This document shows positions 43,786 to 52,185 of a stretch of DNA of 64,000 bases, piece by piece. The translations under genes were made by a program, and so were the position numbers. Every line of letters begins with the position of its first letter. The first letter of the stretch is position 1. This DNA is from SZUA-309 sp965233675 (lineage in GTDB: Bacteria; Pseudomonadota; Gammaproteobacteria; Pseudomonadales; Azotimanducaceae), in NCBI GenBank assembly GCA_965233675.1, contig OZ247498.1, positions 4,278,001 through 4,342,000 of the forward strand, read 5' to 3'. Below the pieces are notes generated by a model. The model did not search any database. It saw nothing but the letters and a program-made list of their open reading frames with translations, and was not told where the DNA came from.

Positions 43786-46059
43786 ATGGCGGACGAGGAT
43801 GTTGAAGCCCTCAAGGCAGAACTCGCCAAATGGCAGGCACGGGTGCCAAAGCTCGCAGGCGCGCTCCGGGAGCGCACCAATGAGATAGAAGCGCTCAAGG
43901 CCCAACTGGCGGATCGTCCTGCCGTTCCAGCCGCAGTCGGTAACGGTTCCGGCATTCAGGCCCGGGACGCCCTCATTGAAGAACTGGAAGCCAAGGTCAA
44001 GGCGCTGGGCGGCAAGTACCAGGACGCGGAAGGCCAGCTCCACGCCCGGGATCTCGAGATTACCCAGCTGCGTCAGGAAGCCGCCGAATGGCGGGAGAAG
44101 TGGCAATCGGTCACGTCGTCACTGGATGCTCAGGCAGACAACGCCGGCCAGAAGGATCTGGAACTGAAGCGGCTCAAAGGTGAAGTGGACGAATTGCTCG
44201 CCCTGCAGGATTCACACACCGGCCGCATCAAAGAACAGGACCTGGAGCTGACTCAGCTGCGGGAACGTGCTCAGTCCCTCGAGGGCAGGAACGAAAACCT
44301 GTTTGAAACCACCGAGCTCGCCAACCGGCAGATCGAGACACTCGGGGAAAATCTGGACCATCTGCGCAGCGAACTGGCCAAAGCCAAGGAACTGCTGGGC
44401 AAGCATGAAGCGGCCGCTGCTGAAGTAGCCGGAGAAGCGGCAGACCTCAAAAACCAGGTTGCCAGCCGGGATCAGGATATTCAGTTTCTGCACACCCGGG
44501 TGGAAGAGAAGCAGACCGAGATCGACCAGCTCAACGCGCGGGTCGAGGTGCTGGCACCCCTGGAAGCCGCAAATGCAGAGGCGGCACGAGACAGAGAAAG
44601 CGCTGAACAGAAGATCGAGACCCTGAATCAGGAGATCAGCGCTCTGAGCGAACGCCTTGCTGATCTGGATGCGACCCGGAAAACGCTGGCGGATGCGGAA
44701 CAGAAAATACTGTCTCTGGAGCAGGCGTTCGAAGAACGGGGTGCGGAAATCGACGCGCGGGATGAGCAGATTCGAGGTAGAGATGTCGAGATTGAATCCC
44801 AGAAAGAAGAAGTGCGCCGGCTCGAGTCCTGCGTGGCGAATGCCGAAGATGCCACCATCCGCCACGAGGTGGAACGGCGTCAGCTCTCGGAGCAGCTCGA
44901 TGAGCTGAAGAGGCGCAACCAGCATCTGGAATCCCAATTGTCTGAACGATCCGACCTGGTGGTCGGGCTCGAGCAGGAAAAGAGTGCGATTTCCGATAAG
45001 ACCTCCTCGCTGGAAGCAGAGAATGTCCGCCTGTCCGATGCCCTGGAAAAAGCACAGCAGGCCGCGGCCGGTAACGCGGATCACATTGCCCAGGTGGACG
45101 CCCGCATGGAGCGGCAGAAGCAGCTCATGGACAATCTGGAGTCGGAGTTCGCGGAAGTGCAGGAGGCGCACGCCGCTGCGTTGAAGGCACATCAGCGGGA
45201 GATCGGCGAGAAAGACAGCGAGATCGCGGCCCTCAAGGAAAAGGTCGACGATGACAGCGTGGCCGCGCTGAAGCAGGCGCTGGGTGAGCTGGAAGCGGCG
45301 TTGTCGAGCGCGAACGAAGCGCGTGGCGAAGCGGAGACGGCCGCGGCCCAGGCGTGTGCCGAGTCGGAAAAGGCCGCAGCTGGCATCCAGGCGCTCGAGT
45401 CCCGTCTTGAACAGGAGGCAGCGGCGAAACGGGCTCTGGCTGAAAATACCGCAGAACTCGAGAAGCAGCTCAGAAAACAGACCCAGGCGGCGGCGGATGC
45501 AGAAGAAGCGGCTCAGGCCGCCCGGGCTGAAGCTCAGGCAGCGGCTGCTCAGTCGAGTCGGGTGCCGGACGACGTATCAGACGAGAACGCCACCCTGCAG
45601 GCGGAGGTGGTCAAGCTGGAAGGGATGGTCCGGGAGCGGACCGAGCAGCTGAACAAGCTCCGCTGGCAGCAGGACATGATCGAAAAACAGGGCAGCGTGG
45701 ACGGTAACGAGAGCAAGATGCTGGTGGTGCTCAACCAGCAGTTGCAGAGCGCTCGTGAGGACAATCAGCGCCTGAAAGACAAGGTGCGGGACCTGGAATC
45801 CGCCGTGTCGGCACAACCAGCCGAACTGCCGGCAGAAGAGCCGGACGATCTTTCCAGCATCAAGGGCATCGGACCAAAGCTGGTCAAGCAGCTCCGCAAA
45901 CTCGGCGTGACCCGGTTCGATCAGATATCGACCCTGTCCGAATCGGACCTGGATGACAGCAAACACCCCCTGCATGCCATGAAGGGGCGCATCGTCAAAG
46001 ATAACTGGATCGCACAGGCCGCAAAGTTCGGCGGTATGGATCAATCCGACCGGGACTGA
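43786..46059 (+). CDS. Long coiled-coil protein with C-terminal helix-hairpin-helix domain
   Basis: 757 residues from ATG 43786 (AGGA 9 bases upstream); in-frame ATGs at 43777 and 43735 would add up to 17 residues. Residues about 5-680 are almost unbroken coiled coil, rich in E/K/L/Q with Ala-rich patches. The C-terminus DDLSSIKGIGPKLVKQLRKLGVTRFDQISTLSESDLDD, then KGRIVKDNWIAQA, is the HhH domain seen at the end of many envelope- or DNA-associated proteins (often annotated as a flap-endonuclease-like HhH). It may link DNA or a helix-binding partner to a rod. No membrane anchor or signal is seen. Confidence 0.85.
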   Translation: MADEDVEALKAELAKWQARVPKLAGALRERTNEIEALKAQLADRPAVPAAVGNGSGIQARDALIEELEAKVKALGGKYQDAEGQLHARDLEITQLRQEAAEWREKWQSVTSSLDAQADNAGQKDLELKRLKGEVDELLALQDSHTGRIKEQDLELTQLRERAQSLEGRNENLFETTELANRQIETLGENLDHLRSELAKAKELLGKHEAAAAEVAGEAADLKNQVASRDQDIQFLHTRVEEKQTEIDQLNARVEVLAPLEAANAEAARDRESAEQKIETLNQEISALSERLADLDATRKTLADAEQKILSLEQAFEERGAEIDARDEQIRGRDVEIESQKEEVRRLESCVANAEDATIRHEVERRQLSEQLDELKRRNQHLESQLSERSDLVVGLEQEKSAISDKTSSLEAENVRLSDALEKAQQAAAGNADHIAQVDARMERQKQLMDNLESEFAEVQEAHAAALKAHQREIGEKDSEIAALKEKVDDDSVAALKQALGELEAALSSANEARGEAETAAAQACAESEKAAAGIQALESRLEQEAAAKRALAENTAELEKQLRKQTQAAADAEEAAQAARAEAQAAAAQSSRVPDDVSDENATLQAEVVKLEGMVRERTEQLNKLRWQQDMIEKQGSVDGNESKMLVVLNQQLQSAREDNQRLKDKVRDLESAVSAQPAELPAEEPDDLSSIKGIGPKLVKQLRKLGVTRFDQISTLSESDLDDSKHPLHAMKGRIVKDNWIAQAAKFGGMDQSDRD

Positions 46060-46062
46060 TCG

Positions 46063-46094
46063 ATCGCGCCATCGCGCCATCGCGCCTTCGTGCC
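46063..46094. repeat. 8-bp tandem repeat just after the coiled-coil gene
   Basis: ATCGCGCC repeats at 46063, 46071 and 46079, with a fourth copy TTCGTGCC at 46087. The array starts three bases past the TGA at 46057-46059 and sits between two convergent genes. Confidence 0.85.
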
Positions 46095-46111
46095 GGAAGC
46101 CGATCAGGGGA

Positions 46112-47785
46112 TCATGTCGACTCTGCGCCGCTGAGCGCTTTCAGCACACCGCCCCAGTGTTCGAACAGAATGAGTGAGCCCGCATCCGGAAATCGGCGCC
46201 AGCTCACCAGCTGATCTCCCAGATACCGTTGCAGGTCGTCCATGCTGGCGAGCCGGTCCTCCGCCCCATGCCAGGCCGTGATCGGAATCGTGAGCTTCGG
46301 CAGGACGCCGGGCTTCGTGCCGGCAAAGCATTTCAGTTCCCCGGAAATCCCGGCCGCCGTGACCGTCATGCTCTCCATGGTGTAGGCCACCATGTGCTCG
46401 AAAATTTCCGGTCTGGATGCCAGCAGGGCCTGGTCGTGGGGCACCGAGCCGTAGACGCTGCGGATGAGGCGTGCGTTGGTTTCCTCGCTTGCCCGGTTTC
46501 TGAGGATGTTGAAAAAGCTCGTCATCAACCAGGGCTGGGAGATCATCTTCGTGTAGAGGGGCATCAGGTGCGTGAAGCGGCCCTTCATCGGCGCGGGCGG
46601 ACGGGCGGCGACCAGCATCAGATGAGAGACCCGTTCCGGCGCCCGTTCGGCAAGGCGGAGGGTGAAAGCGCCACCGGAGAGAAAGCCGAGCACCCCGCAC
46701 TGTGCAATGCGCAGATGATCCAGCAATGCGACCAGGTCATCGGTGACGGAATCGAAACTGAAATGCGGGTCCACGTCCGAGAAGCCGAACCCGGGACGTT
46801 CGGGGGCGATCACATTCAGACCCAGGCCCCGTGCCAGCGCTTCGGTTTCCGGTGGCAATCGGGAACAGCCGAGCGTCTCGTGCAGGTAGATCACCGGCTC
46901 ACCTTTCACGTCACCGTAGGTCCGGTAGGCGAGCCTGCGGCTATCACTCAGGATCATGAAATGTCGGGGTGAGCTGGGACGCTGGCTGCCGCCGCTGGTC
47001 TTCGGTGGCGCTTCTTCCGTCCCGGAGAGAATGACGGACAACTGAGTGACCACCAGCACCAGGTCGCTCTGCCGGTTGATGCCGCTTTTGTCGAATACCG
47101 ACTGGAGGTGATTGCGGGCGGTATTGATGCTGATGTTCAGGTCCTGGGCGGCTTCCTTCAGGGTCATGCCGGAAGTCAGCTTCATGGTCAGGTCCACTTC
47201 CGCCGCGGTCAGACCGAAGCTGGCCTGGACCGCACTTTCGAGGCGCTGGCCGCCATCGTCCAGGGCAATGAACAATGCCTGCCGGGCATCGCCGGCGATC
47301 GCAAGCAGAGCAGGCGGGAATTCTGAGCGCGCGATCAGGAATCCGAATCGATGTCGGGGGCGACCCGGATGGGCAAGGGCCACCAGGGAATGGCCGCGCT
47401 GGTTTGCCGTGAGATTCTCCCTGGCCTCGATCAGAGACTGGCGGCTGGTCGGGTCGCTGAACGTCAGCTGGCCGCTGTCGTTCAGGCTGAGGTAGTCGGC
47501 CATCGCGGGCAGGTCTTCCTGCCCGCCGACCAGCCGATCCTGATCGTCCAGCAGCAGGCAGGCGAATCCGGGTCGCGTCGCCTCGCCGCTGTCTCTGATC
47601 CGCCATGAGAGAGACTCGGCCCGGGAAAGTTCCGCCACCAGTTGGCCAGGGTCCCAGGATTCCAGATGGTCAGACAATCGGTCGAACTCGGAAAGCAGAT
47701 CCTTCCATCGGCTTGGGTCGATGGCGTAGGCCGTTAACGCGTCGAAAAAAGCGCTGAGGGATGCGGCACTGTCGTCGTTCTGCAT
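46112..47785 (-). CDS. LuxR-type helix-turn-helix fused to alpha/beta hydrolase
   Basis: 557 residues in three parts: an N-terminal sensor-like region (1-185, no family recognised); a LuxR/GerE DNA-binding domain (about 190-255, FGLTAAEVDLTMKLTSGMTLKEAAQDLNISINTARNHLQSVFDKSGI); and a C-terminal alpha/beta hydrolase domain (about 280-557). In the hydrolase part the Asp (WHGAEDRL) and His (LFEHWGG) of the triad are present, but the nucleophile elbow reads GFLSGGAF: aligned without gaps to GxSxGG elbows, the Ser position is Leu. The domain may therefore sense rather than cleave its ligand. It is divergent from the small Arg-rich gene. Confidence 0.87.
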   Translation of the reverse strand: MQNDDSAASLSAFFDALTAYAIDPSRWKDLLSEFDRLSDHLESWDPGQLVAELSRAESLSWRIRDSGEATRPGFACLLLDDQDRLVGGQEDLPAMADYLSLNDSGQLTFSDPTSRQSLIEARENLTANQRGHSLVALAHPGRPRHRFGFLIARSEFPPALLAIAGDARQALFIALDDGGQRLESAVQASFGLTAAEVDLTMKLTSGMTLKEAAQDLNISINTARNHLQSVFDKSGINRQSDLVLVVTQLSVILSGTEEAPPKTSGGSQRPSSPRHFMILSDSRRLAYRTYGDVKGEPVIYLHETLGCSRLPPETEALARGLGLNVIAPERPGFGFSDVDPHFSFDSVTDDLVALLDHLRIAQCGVLGFLSGGAFTLRLAERAPERVSHLMLVAARPPAPMKGRFTHLMPLYTKMISQPWLMTSFFNILRNRASEETNARLIRSVYGSVPHDQALLASRPEIFEHMVAYTMESMTVTAAGISGELKCFAGTKPGVLPKLTIPITAWHGAEDRLASMDDLQRYLGDQLVSWRRFPDAGSLILFEHWGGVLKALSGAEST

Positions 47786-47865
47786 GTTTCTATGAGATCA
47801 GAAATGGCCGGGCTGCGCACGCTGTTGCGGGACGATGGGCCGCGCTTTATGCGCCTGGCCGGCAT

Positions 47866-47894
47866 TTGTGAGGCTCATCGATTGTGGCTATAGT
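47866..47894 (+). promoter_or_regulatory. Sigma-70-type promoter before the small Arg-rich gene
   Basis: TTGTGA (47866-47871), a 17-base spacer and TATAGT (47889-47894). The likely start of transcription is near 47901, about 25 bases before ATG 47926. Two mismatches in the -35 and one in the -10. Confidence 0.5.
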
Positions 47895-47925
47895 CCAAGG
47901 CACCCTCTAGAAGCGCGATTGGTTT

Positions 47926-48174
47926 ATGGACTTCAAAACCGGCATCGCCACCGCGGCACGGAGCATGACTTCAGACGCTGGTGGGGCACAAAGCTGTGCA
48001 GACCGACGGGAAGACGACAGACGCACCTATTCCGACCGGCGCCGAACGGGTGGACTGTTCGAAGTCCGGGCCCGACGGGACAGTGGTGGTGGCTATGATC
48101 GCCGCCAGGGCGATCGGCGGGATGGACAGGAGAAAGGCTGGTCCTGGCTTAGTCGCTGGCGTCGGGAAGGCTGA
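47926..48174 (+). CDS. Small Arg/Asp-rich protein, unknown function
   Basis: 82 residues, very rich in Arg, Asp and Gly: repeated DRR motifs (ADRREDDRRTYSDRRR, YDRRQGDRRDGQ) and a Trp-rich tail KGWSWLSRWRREG. Similar DRR-rich tails occur in short proteobacterial proteins, but I do not recognise this one. There is no good Shine-Dalgarno sequence; a second ATG at 47965 is possible. A plausible promoter directly upstream supports that the gene is real. The 180 bases from 48175 to the cytochrome c4 start hold no other gene. Confidence 0.45.
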   Translation: MDFKTGIATAARSMTSDAGGAQSCADRREDDRRTYSDRRRTGGLFEVRARRDSGGGYDRRQGDRRDGQEKGWSWLSRWRREG

Positions 48175-48354
48175 ACGCCCACGCGGGCGCCTGAAGACGG
48201 TGATTGTCTGCGTGGCAACCGAACTGCCGTGGCCCTGCGGTTATCCCCTATGGACTTGTACCTGACACCGAGGCAGGATTCGCGCTGAATGCCCGGACTC
48301 TGCGCCGCGCCTTGCGTTATCCAGTGAAGATCCATTGAAGGAGACCGACCAGCC

Positions 48355-48984
48355 ATGAATTCGACCACAGCCAGCATGATGATCGTCATCGCAGCACTGC
48401 TCGGCCTCCCGGTGGGTGCCGCTGCCGCGGATGCCGCAGCCGGTCAGTCCGCCTACGCGGTCTGTGCCGCCTGTCATGGGCAGCAGGGTGAAGGCAACGT
48501 GGGTATGAATGCGCCCAGACTTGCCGGTCAGCAGGGCTGGTACATCAAGCGTCAACTCGCCGCCTATCGGGACGGCCTGAGAGGTACCGCGCCAGGCGAT
48601 ACCTATGGCATGCAGATGCGACCCATGGCCATGGCCGTCAGTGACCCTGCTGCGGAAGCGAATCTCATTGCGTATATCGAAAGCCTGCCGGTCTCAGACA
48701 CCGCGAAAACGATCACCGGTGACGCGGCTGCGGGCCAGGCGAGTTATGCGGTCTGTGCGGCCTGCCACGGGCAGAACGGGGAAGGCGTGGAAGCGCTGGG
48801 CGGTCCTCGTCTTGCCGGCCTGGACGACTGGTATCTGGTGCGCCAGATCAACAACTACAACAAAGGCCTGCGTGGCTACGATCCAAAGGATACCTTCGGC
48901 ATGCAGATGAAGCCCATGGCGGCAACGCTCAGCACCGAAAAGGCCGTCAACGATGTGGTCGCCTACATAAACACCCTCAAGTAG
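48355..48984 (+). CDS. Diheme cytochrome c4
   Basis: 209 residues. A signal peptide (ending VGAAAA) is followed by two related domains, each with CAACHG (near 38 and 136) and a GMQMRPMA or GMQMKPMA Met ligand segment. Periplasmic electron carrier, typically donating to cytochrome oxidases. AAGGAG lies 11 bases before the ATG. It is 8 bases upstream of alr, so the two are likely cotranscribed despite unrelated roles. It is a paralogue of the cytochrome in the amine operon. Confidence 0.92.
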   Translation: MNSTTASMMIVIAALLGLPVGAAAADAAAGQSAYAVCAACHGQQGEGNVGMNAPRLAGQQGWYIKRQLAAYRDGLRGTAPGDTYGMQMRPMAMAVSDPAAEANLIAYIESLPVSDTAKTITGDAAAGQASYAVCAACHGQNGEGVEALGGPRLAGLDDWYLVRQINNYNKGLRGYDPKDTFGMQMKPMAATLSTEKAVNDVVAYINTLK

Positions 48985-48992
48985 CCGGCTCG

Positions 48993-50102
48993 GTGAACCG
49001 GCGTCTCCTGGTCGATCCAGAGGCGCTGGCCGCCAATTACCGCACGTTCGTCGCCGCCTCGGCGACTGAACCCTCCACACTCAGAAACGGGTCCGGCCGG
49101 GCCGACGTCGGCGGCGTGATCAAAGCCAACGGTTACGGCGTGGGCGCGAGGGCGGCATTGCAGACGCTGCTGGCCGAAGGCTGCCGGAGCTTCTTCGTTG
49201 CCACACTTTCGGAAGCCCTCGAACTCAAGGAAGCACTGGCCGAATTCGGCGCGGCTGATTCGAGTCCGTCCGGGCCGCCGGAGCTTTTCATTTTCGATGG
49301 GGTGGATGGGCATAGCGCGGCCGAGACTGCCCGTGAAGGGTTCATTCCCGTGCTCAACGATGAGGCGCAGCTCGATGCCTGGCGGCCGTATGCCGAGCGG
49401 CCGGCGGCCCTTCATTTCGACACCGGCATGCGCCGACTCGGGTTGCCGCCGGATACCCCATCCGAGCGGTTCGGCAGCTTCAACATCGGGCTGCTGATGA
49501 CTCACCTCGCCTGTGCCGACGAGCCGTCCCATCCCACCAATGCCAGCCAGGCGGATGCTTTTGCGGAAATCGTCCGGCGTTTTCCCGGGGTGCGGACCAG
49601 CATCGGTAACTCGGCCGGCTGGCTCAGCGGTATTCAGGGCGACCTGGGCCGGCCGGGAATCGGACTGTATGGCGGCAACCCCTTTGCGGAACGACGTTCG
49701 CCGGTGCGGCCCGTGGCATCTCTGCAGGGTCGGGTGCTGCAGATCCGGACGGTCTTGTCCGGGGAGTCCGTGGGCTACAGCGCCAGCTGGACGGCGGATC
49801 GGGAAACGCGCATTGCGGCGGTGGCCATCGGTTATGCGGACGGTCTGCCCCGGCACCTTTCGAATGCCGGTGAGATGGCGCTTGCCGGTGGCCGGCGCTG
49901 TCCCATCGTTGGCCGGATCTCCATGGATACCACGGTGATCGATGTGGGCTCGGCGGCGGATGTTGAAGTCGGGGACTGGGTTGAGTGTTTCGGTGCCCAC
50001 ATCGGCGTCGATGAGGTGGCCGACCGGGCGGGAACGCTCGGCTATGAACTCCTCACCCGGGTGGGGGCGCGGGTGCCGCGGGTACCGGGGCCGCTGATCT
50101 GA
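48993..50102 (+). CDS. alr: Alanine racemase
   Basis: 369 residues from GTG 48993. PLP enzyme interconverting L- and D-alanine for peptidoglycan and catabolism. The PLP lysine is seen in GVIKANGYGVG (near residue 44), and the second catalytic Tyr is in VGYSASW (near 265), followed by GYADGLPR and ISMDTTVIDVG typical of Alr. The KANGYG variant instead of KADAYG is unusual but tolerated. No Shine-Dalgarno sequence is visible, so translation may depend on the preceding cytochrome gene. It converges with the next gene with a 50-base overlap. Confidence 0.92.
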   Translation: MNRRLLVDPEALAANYRTFVAASATEPSTLRNGSGRADVGGVIKANGYGVGARAALQTLLAEGCRSFFVATLSEALELKEALAEFGAADSSPSGPPELFIFDGVDGHSAAETAREGFIPVLNDEAQLDAWRPYAERPAALHFDTGMRRLGLPPDTPSERFGSFNIGLLMTHLACADEPSHPTNASQADAFAEIVRRFPGVRTSIGNSAGWLSGIQGDLGRPGIGLYGGNPFAERRSPVRPVASLQGRVLQIRTVLSGESVGYSASWTADRETRIAAVAIGYADGLPRHLSNAGEMALAGGRRCPIVGRISMDTTVIDVGSAADVEVGDWVECFGAHIGVDEVADRAGTLGYELLTRVGARVPRVPGPLI

Positions 50103-50661
50103 TTCCATCCGCGGTTCTCGAAGCAGCCCCGACCGGCCTGTCTGCCGTGGCCAGCTGCGTTTCTGCCGCATTCAGATTGCCCAGCATGCGCCAGGCCAGT
50201 ACGGAATTCCGGTCAGCGGCTTGAGCGGCAGCTGATTCGGCGGGTGTCAGCTCTCTGACCCGAGCCAGGCTGTCGAGCGCGGTCGTCGGATTTCCGGTCA
50301 GCAGCGCGAGGTTGGCCCGATTCAGATGGATGGCCCAGGCGTCGGGAGCCAGTTCGAAGGCTTCTGTCAGGTCTGCACTCGCGCCTTCGAGATCGCCGGC
50401 TTTCATGCGCGCCATGGCGCGATTGTTGAGGGCGCCGGGCAGTGCCGGGTTCGCGCGACCGGCCGAACCTTCATAGCGCAGGCCGGCAATCACATCGGAA
50501 CAGACCCGGTCCGCGTCGGCGCTACCGGCCATGACCGCTTCCAGGCAGGGATCCGGTGTTGCAGCGACGTCTGTGGCAGTTGCTGCGCGGGCGGTGGTGG
50601 CCGCGAGCGCCATGCTCAGCAGAACGGCTGCGACGCCTGAGTTCATTCGGATGACTTGCAT
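50053..50661 (-). CDS. Exported TPR-like protein
   Basis: About 202 residues (start ATG 50661; ATG 50646 gives MNSGVAAVLLSMALAATTARA, a cleaner signal peptide). Cys residues (DPCLEAVM, DRVCSDV) follow, then LNNRAMARMKAGDLEGASADLTEAFELAPDAWAIHLNRANLALLTGNPTTALDSLARV: two or three TPR units. The C-terminus is Pro/Ala-rich and overlaps the end of alr on the other strand by 50 bases. Function unknown. Confidence 0.68.
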   Translation of the reverse strand: MQVIRMNSGVAAVLLSMALAATTARAATATDVAATPDPCLEAVMAGSADADRVCSDVIAGLRYEGSAGRANPALPGALNNRAMARMKAGDLEGASADLTEAFELAPDAWAIHLNRANLALLTGNPTTALDSLARVRELTPAESAAAQAADRNSVLAWRMLGNLNAAETQLATADRPVGAASRTADGIRSAAPVPAAPAPPPG

Positions 50662-50693
50662 GGGTGGAGTGTACCGTCGTTCGAGCAGCACGC

Positions 50694-50699
50694 TATAGT
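50694..50699 (+). promoter_or_regulatory. Possible -10 element of the SDR gene
   Basis: TATAGT lies 48 bases before ATG 50747. No good -35 is seen at 16-18 bases upstream. Weak candidate. Confidence 0.25.
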
Positions 50700-50746
50700 G
50701 CCAGGCATGGTGTCAGTAAGTGCTTTTATCCACTTGGGGGGAAACA

Positions 50747-51550
50747 ATGATCAATCCGGAAGGCGTATTGAAGGGGCAGGTAGCGGTGGTGACCGGAGCC
50801 AGTCGAGGTATTGGTGAAGCCATTGCCCGGCGCTATGCCATGGAAGGCGCAAAGGTGGTTGTGTCCGCGCGGACGGTGAACGAGGACGAACACTATCTGC
50901 CGGGAACGATTACCGAGACTGTGGCGCACATCAACGCGGCGGGTGGTGAAGCCATCGCCGTGAAGGCGGATCTGGCGGTGGCAGAGGATCGACACCGTCT
51001 TATCAGGGCTGCTGAGGGTGCGTTCGGGGGTGTTGATATTCTTGTCAACAATGCGGCCATCACTTATTTCATTCCGGTGGCCGATTTTCCGGAGAAACGA
51101 TTCAGGCTGATGATGGACGTGCAGGTGTGGGCGCCTTTCGAGCTGACACAACTGGTCCTGCCCGGCATGCGGGAGCGGGGTCGGGGCTGGATTCTGAATA
51201 TTTCTTCCGGCGCGGCGATTCATCCGGAGAAAACGCAGGGCGGACGTGGCGGCACTGTTTACGGGATGTGCAAGGCCGCACTCGAGCGGTTCACCACAGG
51301 TCTTGCTCAGGAGCTCTATGATGAGCAGATCGGGGTGAACGTGATATCCCCCGGCCTGGTCGCCACACCTGGCGTGATGCATCACAAGCTGATCAACGAT
51401 TCGAACAGGGATCGGGTGACCCCTGTGGAACACATGGCGGAAGCCTGTCTTCGACTGGTGCATGGCGACCCCCGGACAATCACCGGCAGGATCGACTACG
51501 CAGACAAGGTGATGGAGGAGTTCAGCCTTACGGCCGCCGATCTCATCTAG
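50747..51550 (+). CDS. Short-chain dehydrogenase/reductase
   Basis: 267 residues from ATG 50747, where GGGGGGA lies just upstream; the frame opens 27 bases earlier without such a site. Classical SDR marks: TGASRGIGEAIA (about 16-27), NNAA (near 104), Ser in NISSGAAI and YGMCK (YxxxK) at about 175, with PGLVATPG after. Probably NAD(P)-dependent oxidation/reduction of a hydroxyl or ketone; substrate unknown. It lies between alr and an Lrp gene, converging with the latter. Confidence 0.9.
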   Translation: MINPEGVLKGQVAVVTGASRGIGEAIARRYAMEGAKVVVSARTVNEDEHYLPGTITETVAHINAAGGEAIAVKADLAVAEDRHRLIRAAEGAFGGVDILVNNAAITYFIPVADFPEKRFRLMMDVQVWAPFELTQLVLPGMRERGRGWILNISSGAAIHPEKTQGGRGGTVYGMCKAALERFTTGLAQELYDEQIGVNVISPGLVATPGVMHHKLINDSNRDRVTPVEHMAEACLRLVHGDPRTITGRIDYADKVMEEFSLTAADLI

Positions 51551-52027
51551 TCAGCGGATTGGCACCTCGGTTTTCTTGATCACGGTGCGCAGCGCGAAGG
51601 ACGAATGCACCCGGTCTACACCAGGCAACTGGGTCAGGTAGTTGGAGTGGATGCGCTCGTAGTCCCGGGCGTCCTCCACGATCACCCGGACCAGGTAGTC
51701 GGCCATACCCGACATCAGATAACACTCCATGACTTCCGGCAGTTCGGCGATGGCCGCCTCGAAGGCGGCCAGATCGTCCCGTTGCTGGCTTTTCAGTTCA
51801 ATCTGCACGAAGACGTTGTCCGGGTAGCCGGCCATGGACTGATCGATCAGCCCCACATAGGCCCGCAGCAGGCCGCTCTTCTCCAGGTTTCGGACCCGTC
51901 TCAGACAGGCGGACTCGGACAGCGCCACCCGGTCAGCCAGCGCGGTATTCGAGAGCCGGGCGTCGCTCTGCAGCTCATGAAGGATTGCGCGATCGATTCG
52001 ATCCAAAGTGACAGATAATTCTTTCAT
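51551..52027 (-). CDS. Lrp/AsnC-family regulator, divergent from ald
   Basis: 158 residues. The N-terminal helix-turn-helix LDRIDRAILHELQSDARLSNTALADRVALSESACLRRVRNLEKSG is followed by a RAM ligand domain (VFVQIELKSQQRDDLAAFEAAIAELPEVMECYLMSGMADYLVRVIVED) with the GxxDY motif. Divergent by 122 bases from alanine dehydrogenase, so it likely controls ald in response to an amino acid, as AldR does in other bacteria. The gap carries an inverted repeat (52047-52079) suited to an Lrp dimer. Confidence 0.9.
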   Translation of the reverse strand: MKELSVTLDRIDRAILHELQSDARLSNTALADRVALSESACLRRVRNLEKSGLLRAYVGLIDQSMAGYPDNVFVQIELKSQQRDDLAAFEAAIAELPEVMECYLMSGMADYLVRVIVEDARDYERIHSNYLTQLPGVDRVHSSFALRTVIKKTEVPIR

Positions 52028-52046
52028 AGTGAAAATATAGTACAGA

Positions 52047-52079
52047 ATATTCGAAAATCTATGGGTTTCTGTCGAATAT
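52047..52079. promoter_or_regulatory. Inverted repeat between lrp and ald
   Basis: ATATTCG (52047-52053) and CGAATAT (52073-52079) are perfect 7-base arms 19 bases apart in the AT-rich divergent gap. They are spaced for two faces of an Lrp-type oligomer. Confidence 0.55.
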
Positions 52080-52149
52080 CACAAGGATCGAGCGGTCCTC
52101 TTCCGCTAGCCTATGCGTGTGTATCCAGTGTGTGGAAGAGGATCGAGAC

Positions 52150-52185
52150 ATGAGTCGGAACATGAATCGGAACATGAATCGAGGT
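52150..52185 (+). repeat. 12-bp tandem repeat at the ald start codon
   Basis: ATGAGTCGGAAC, ATGAATCGGAAC and ATGAATCGAGGT run at 52150, 52162 and 52174. Each unit begins with an in-frame ATG, so translation could start at three places. Confidence 0.85.
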
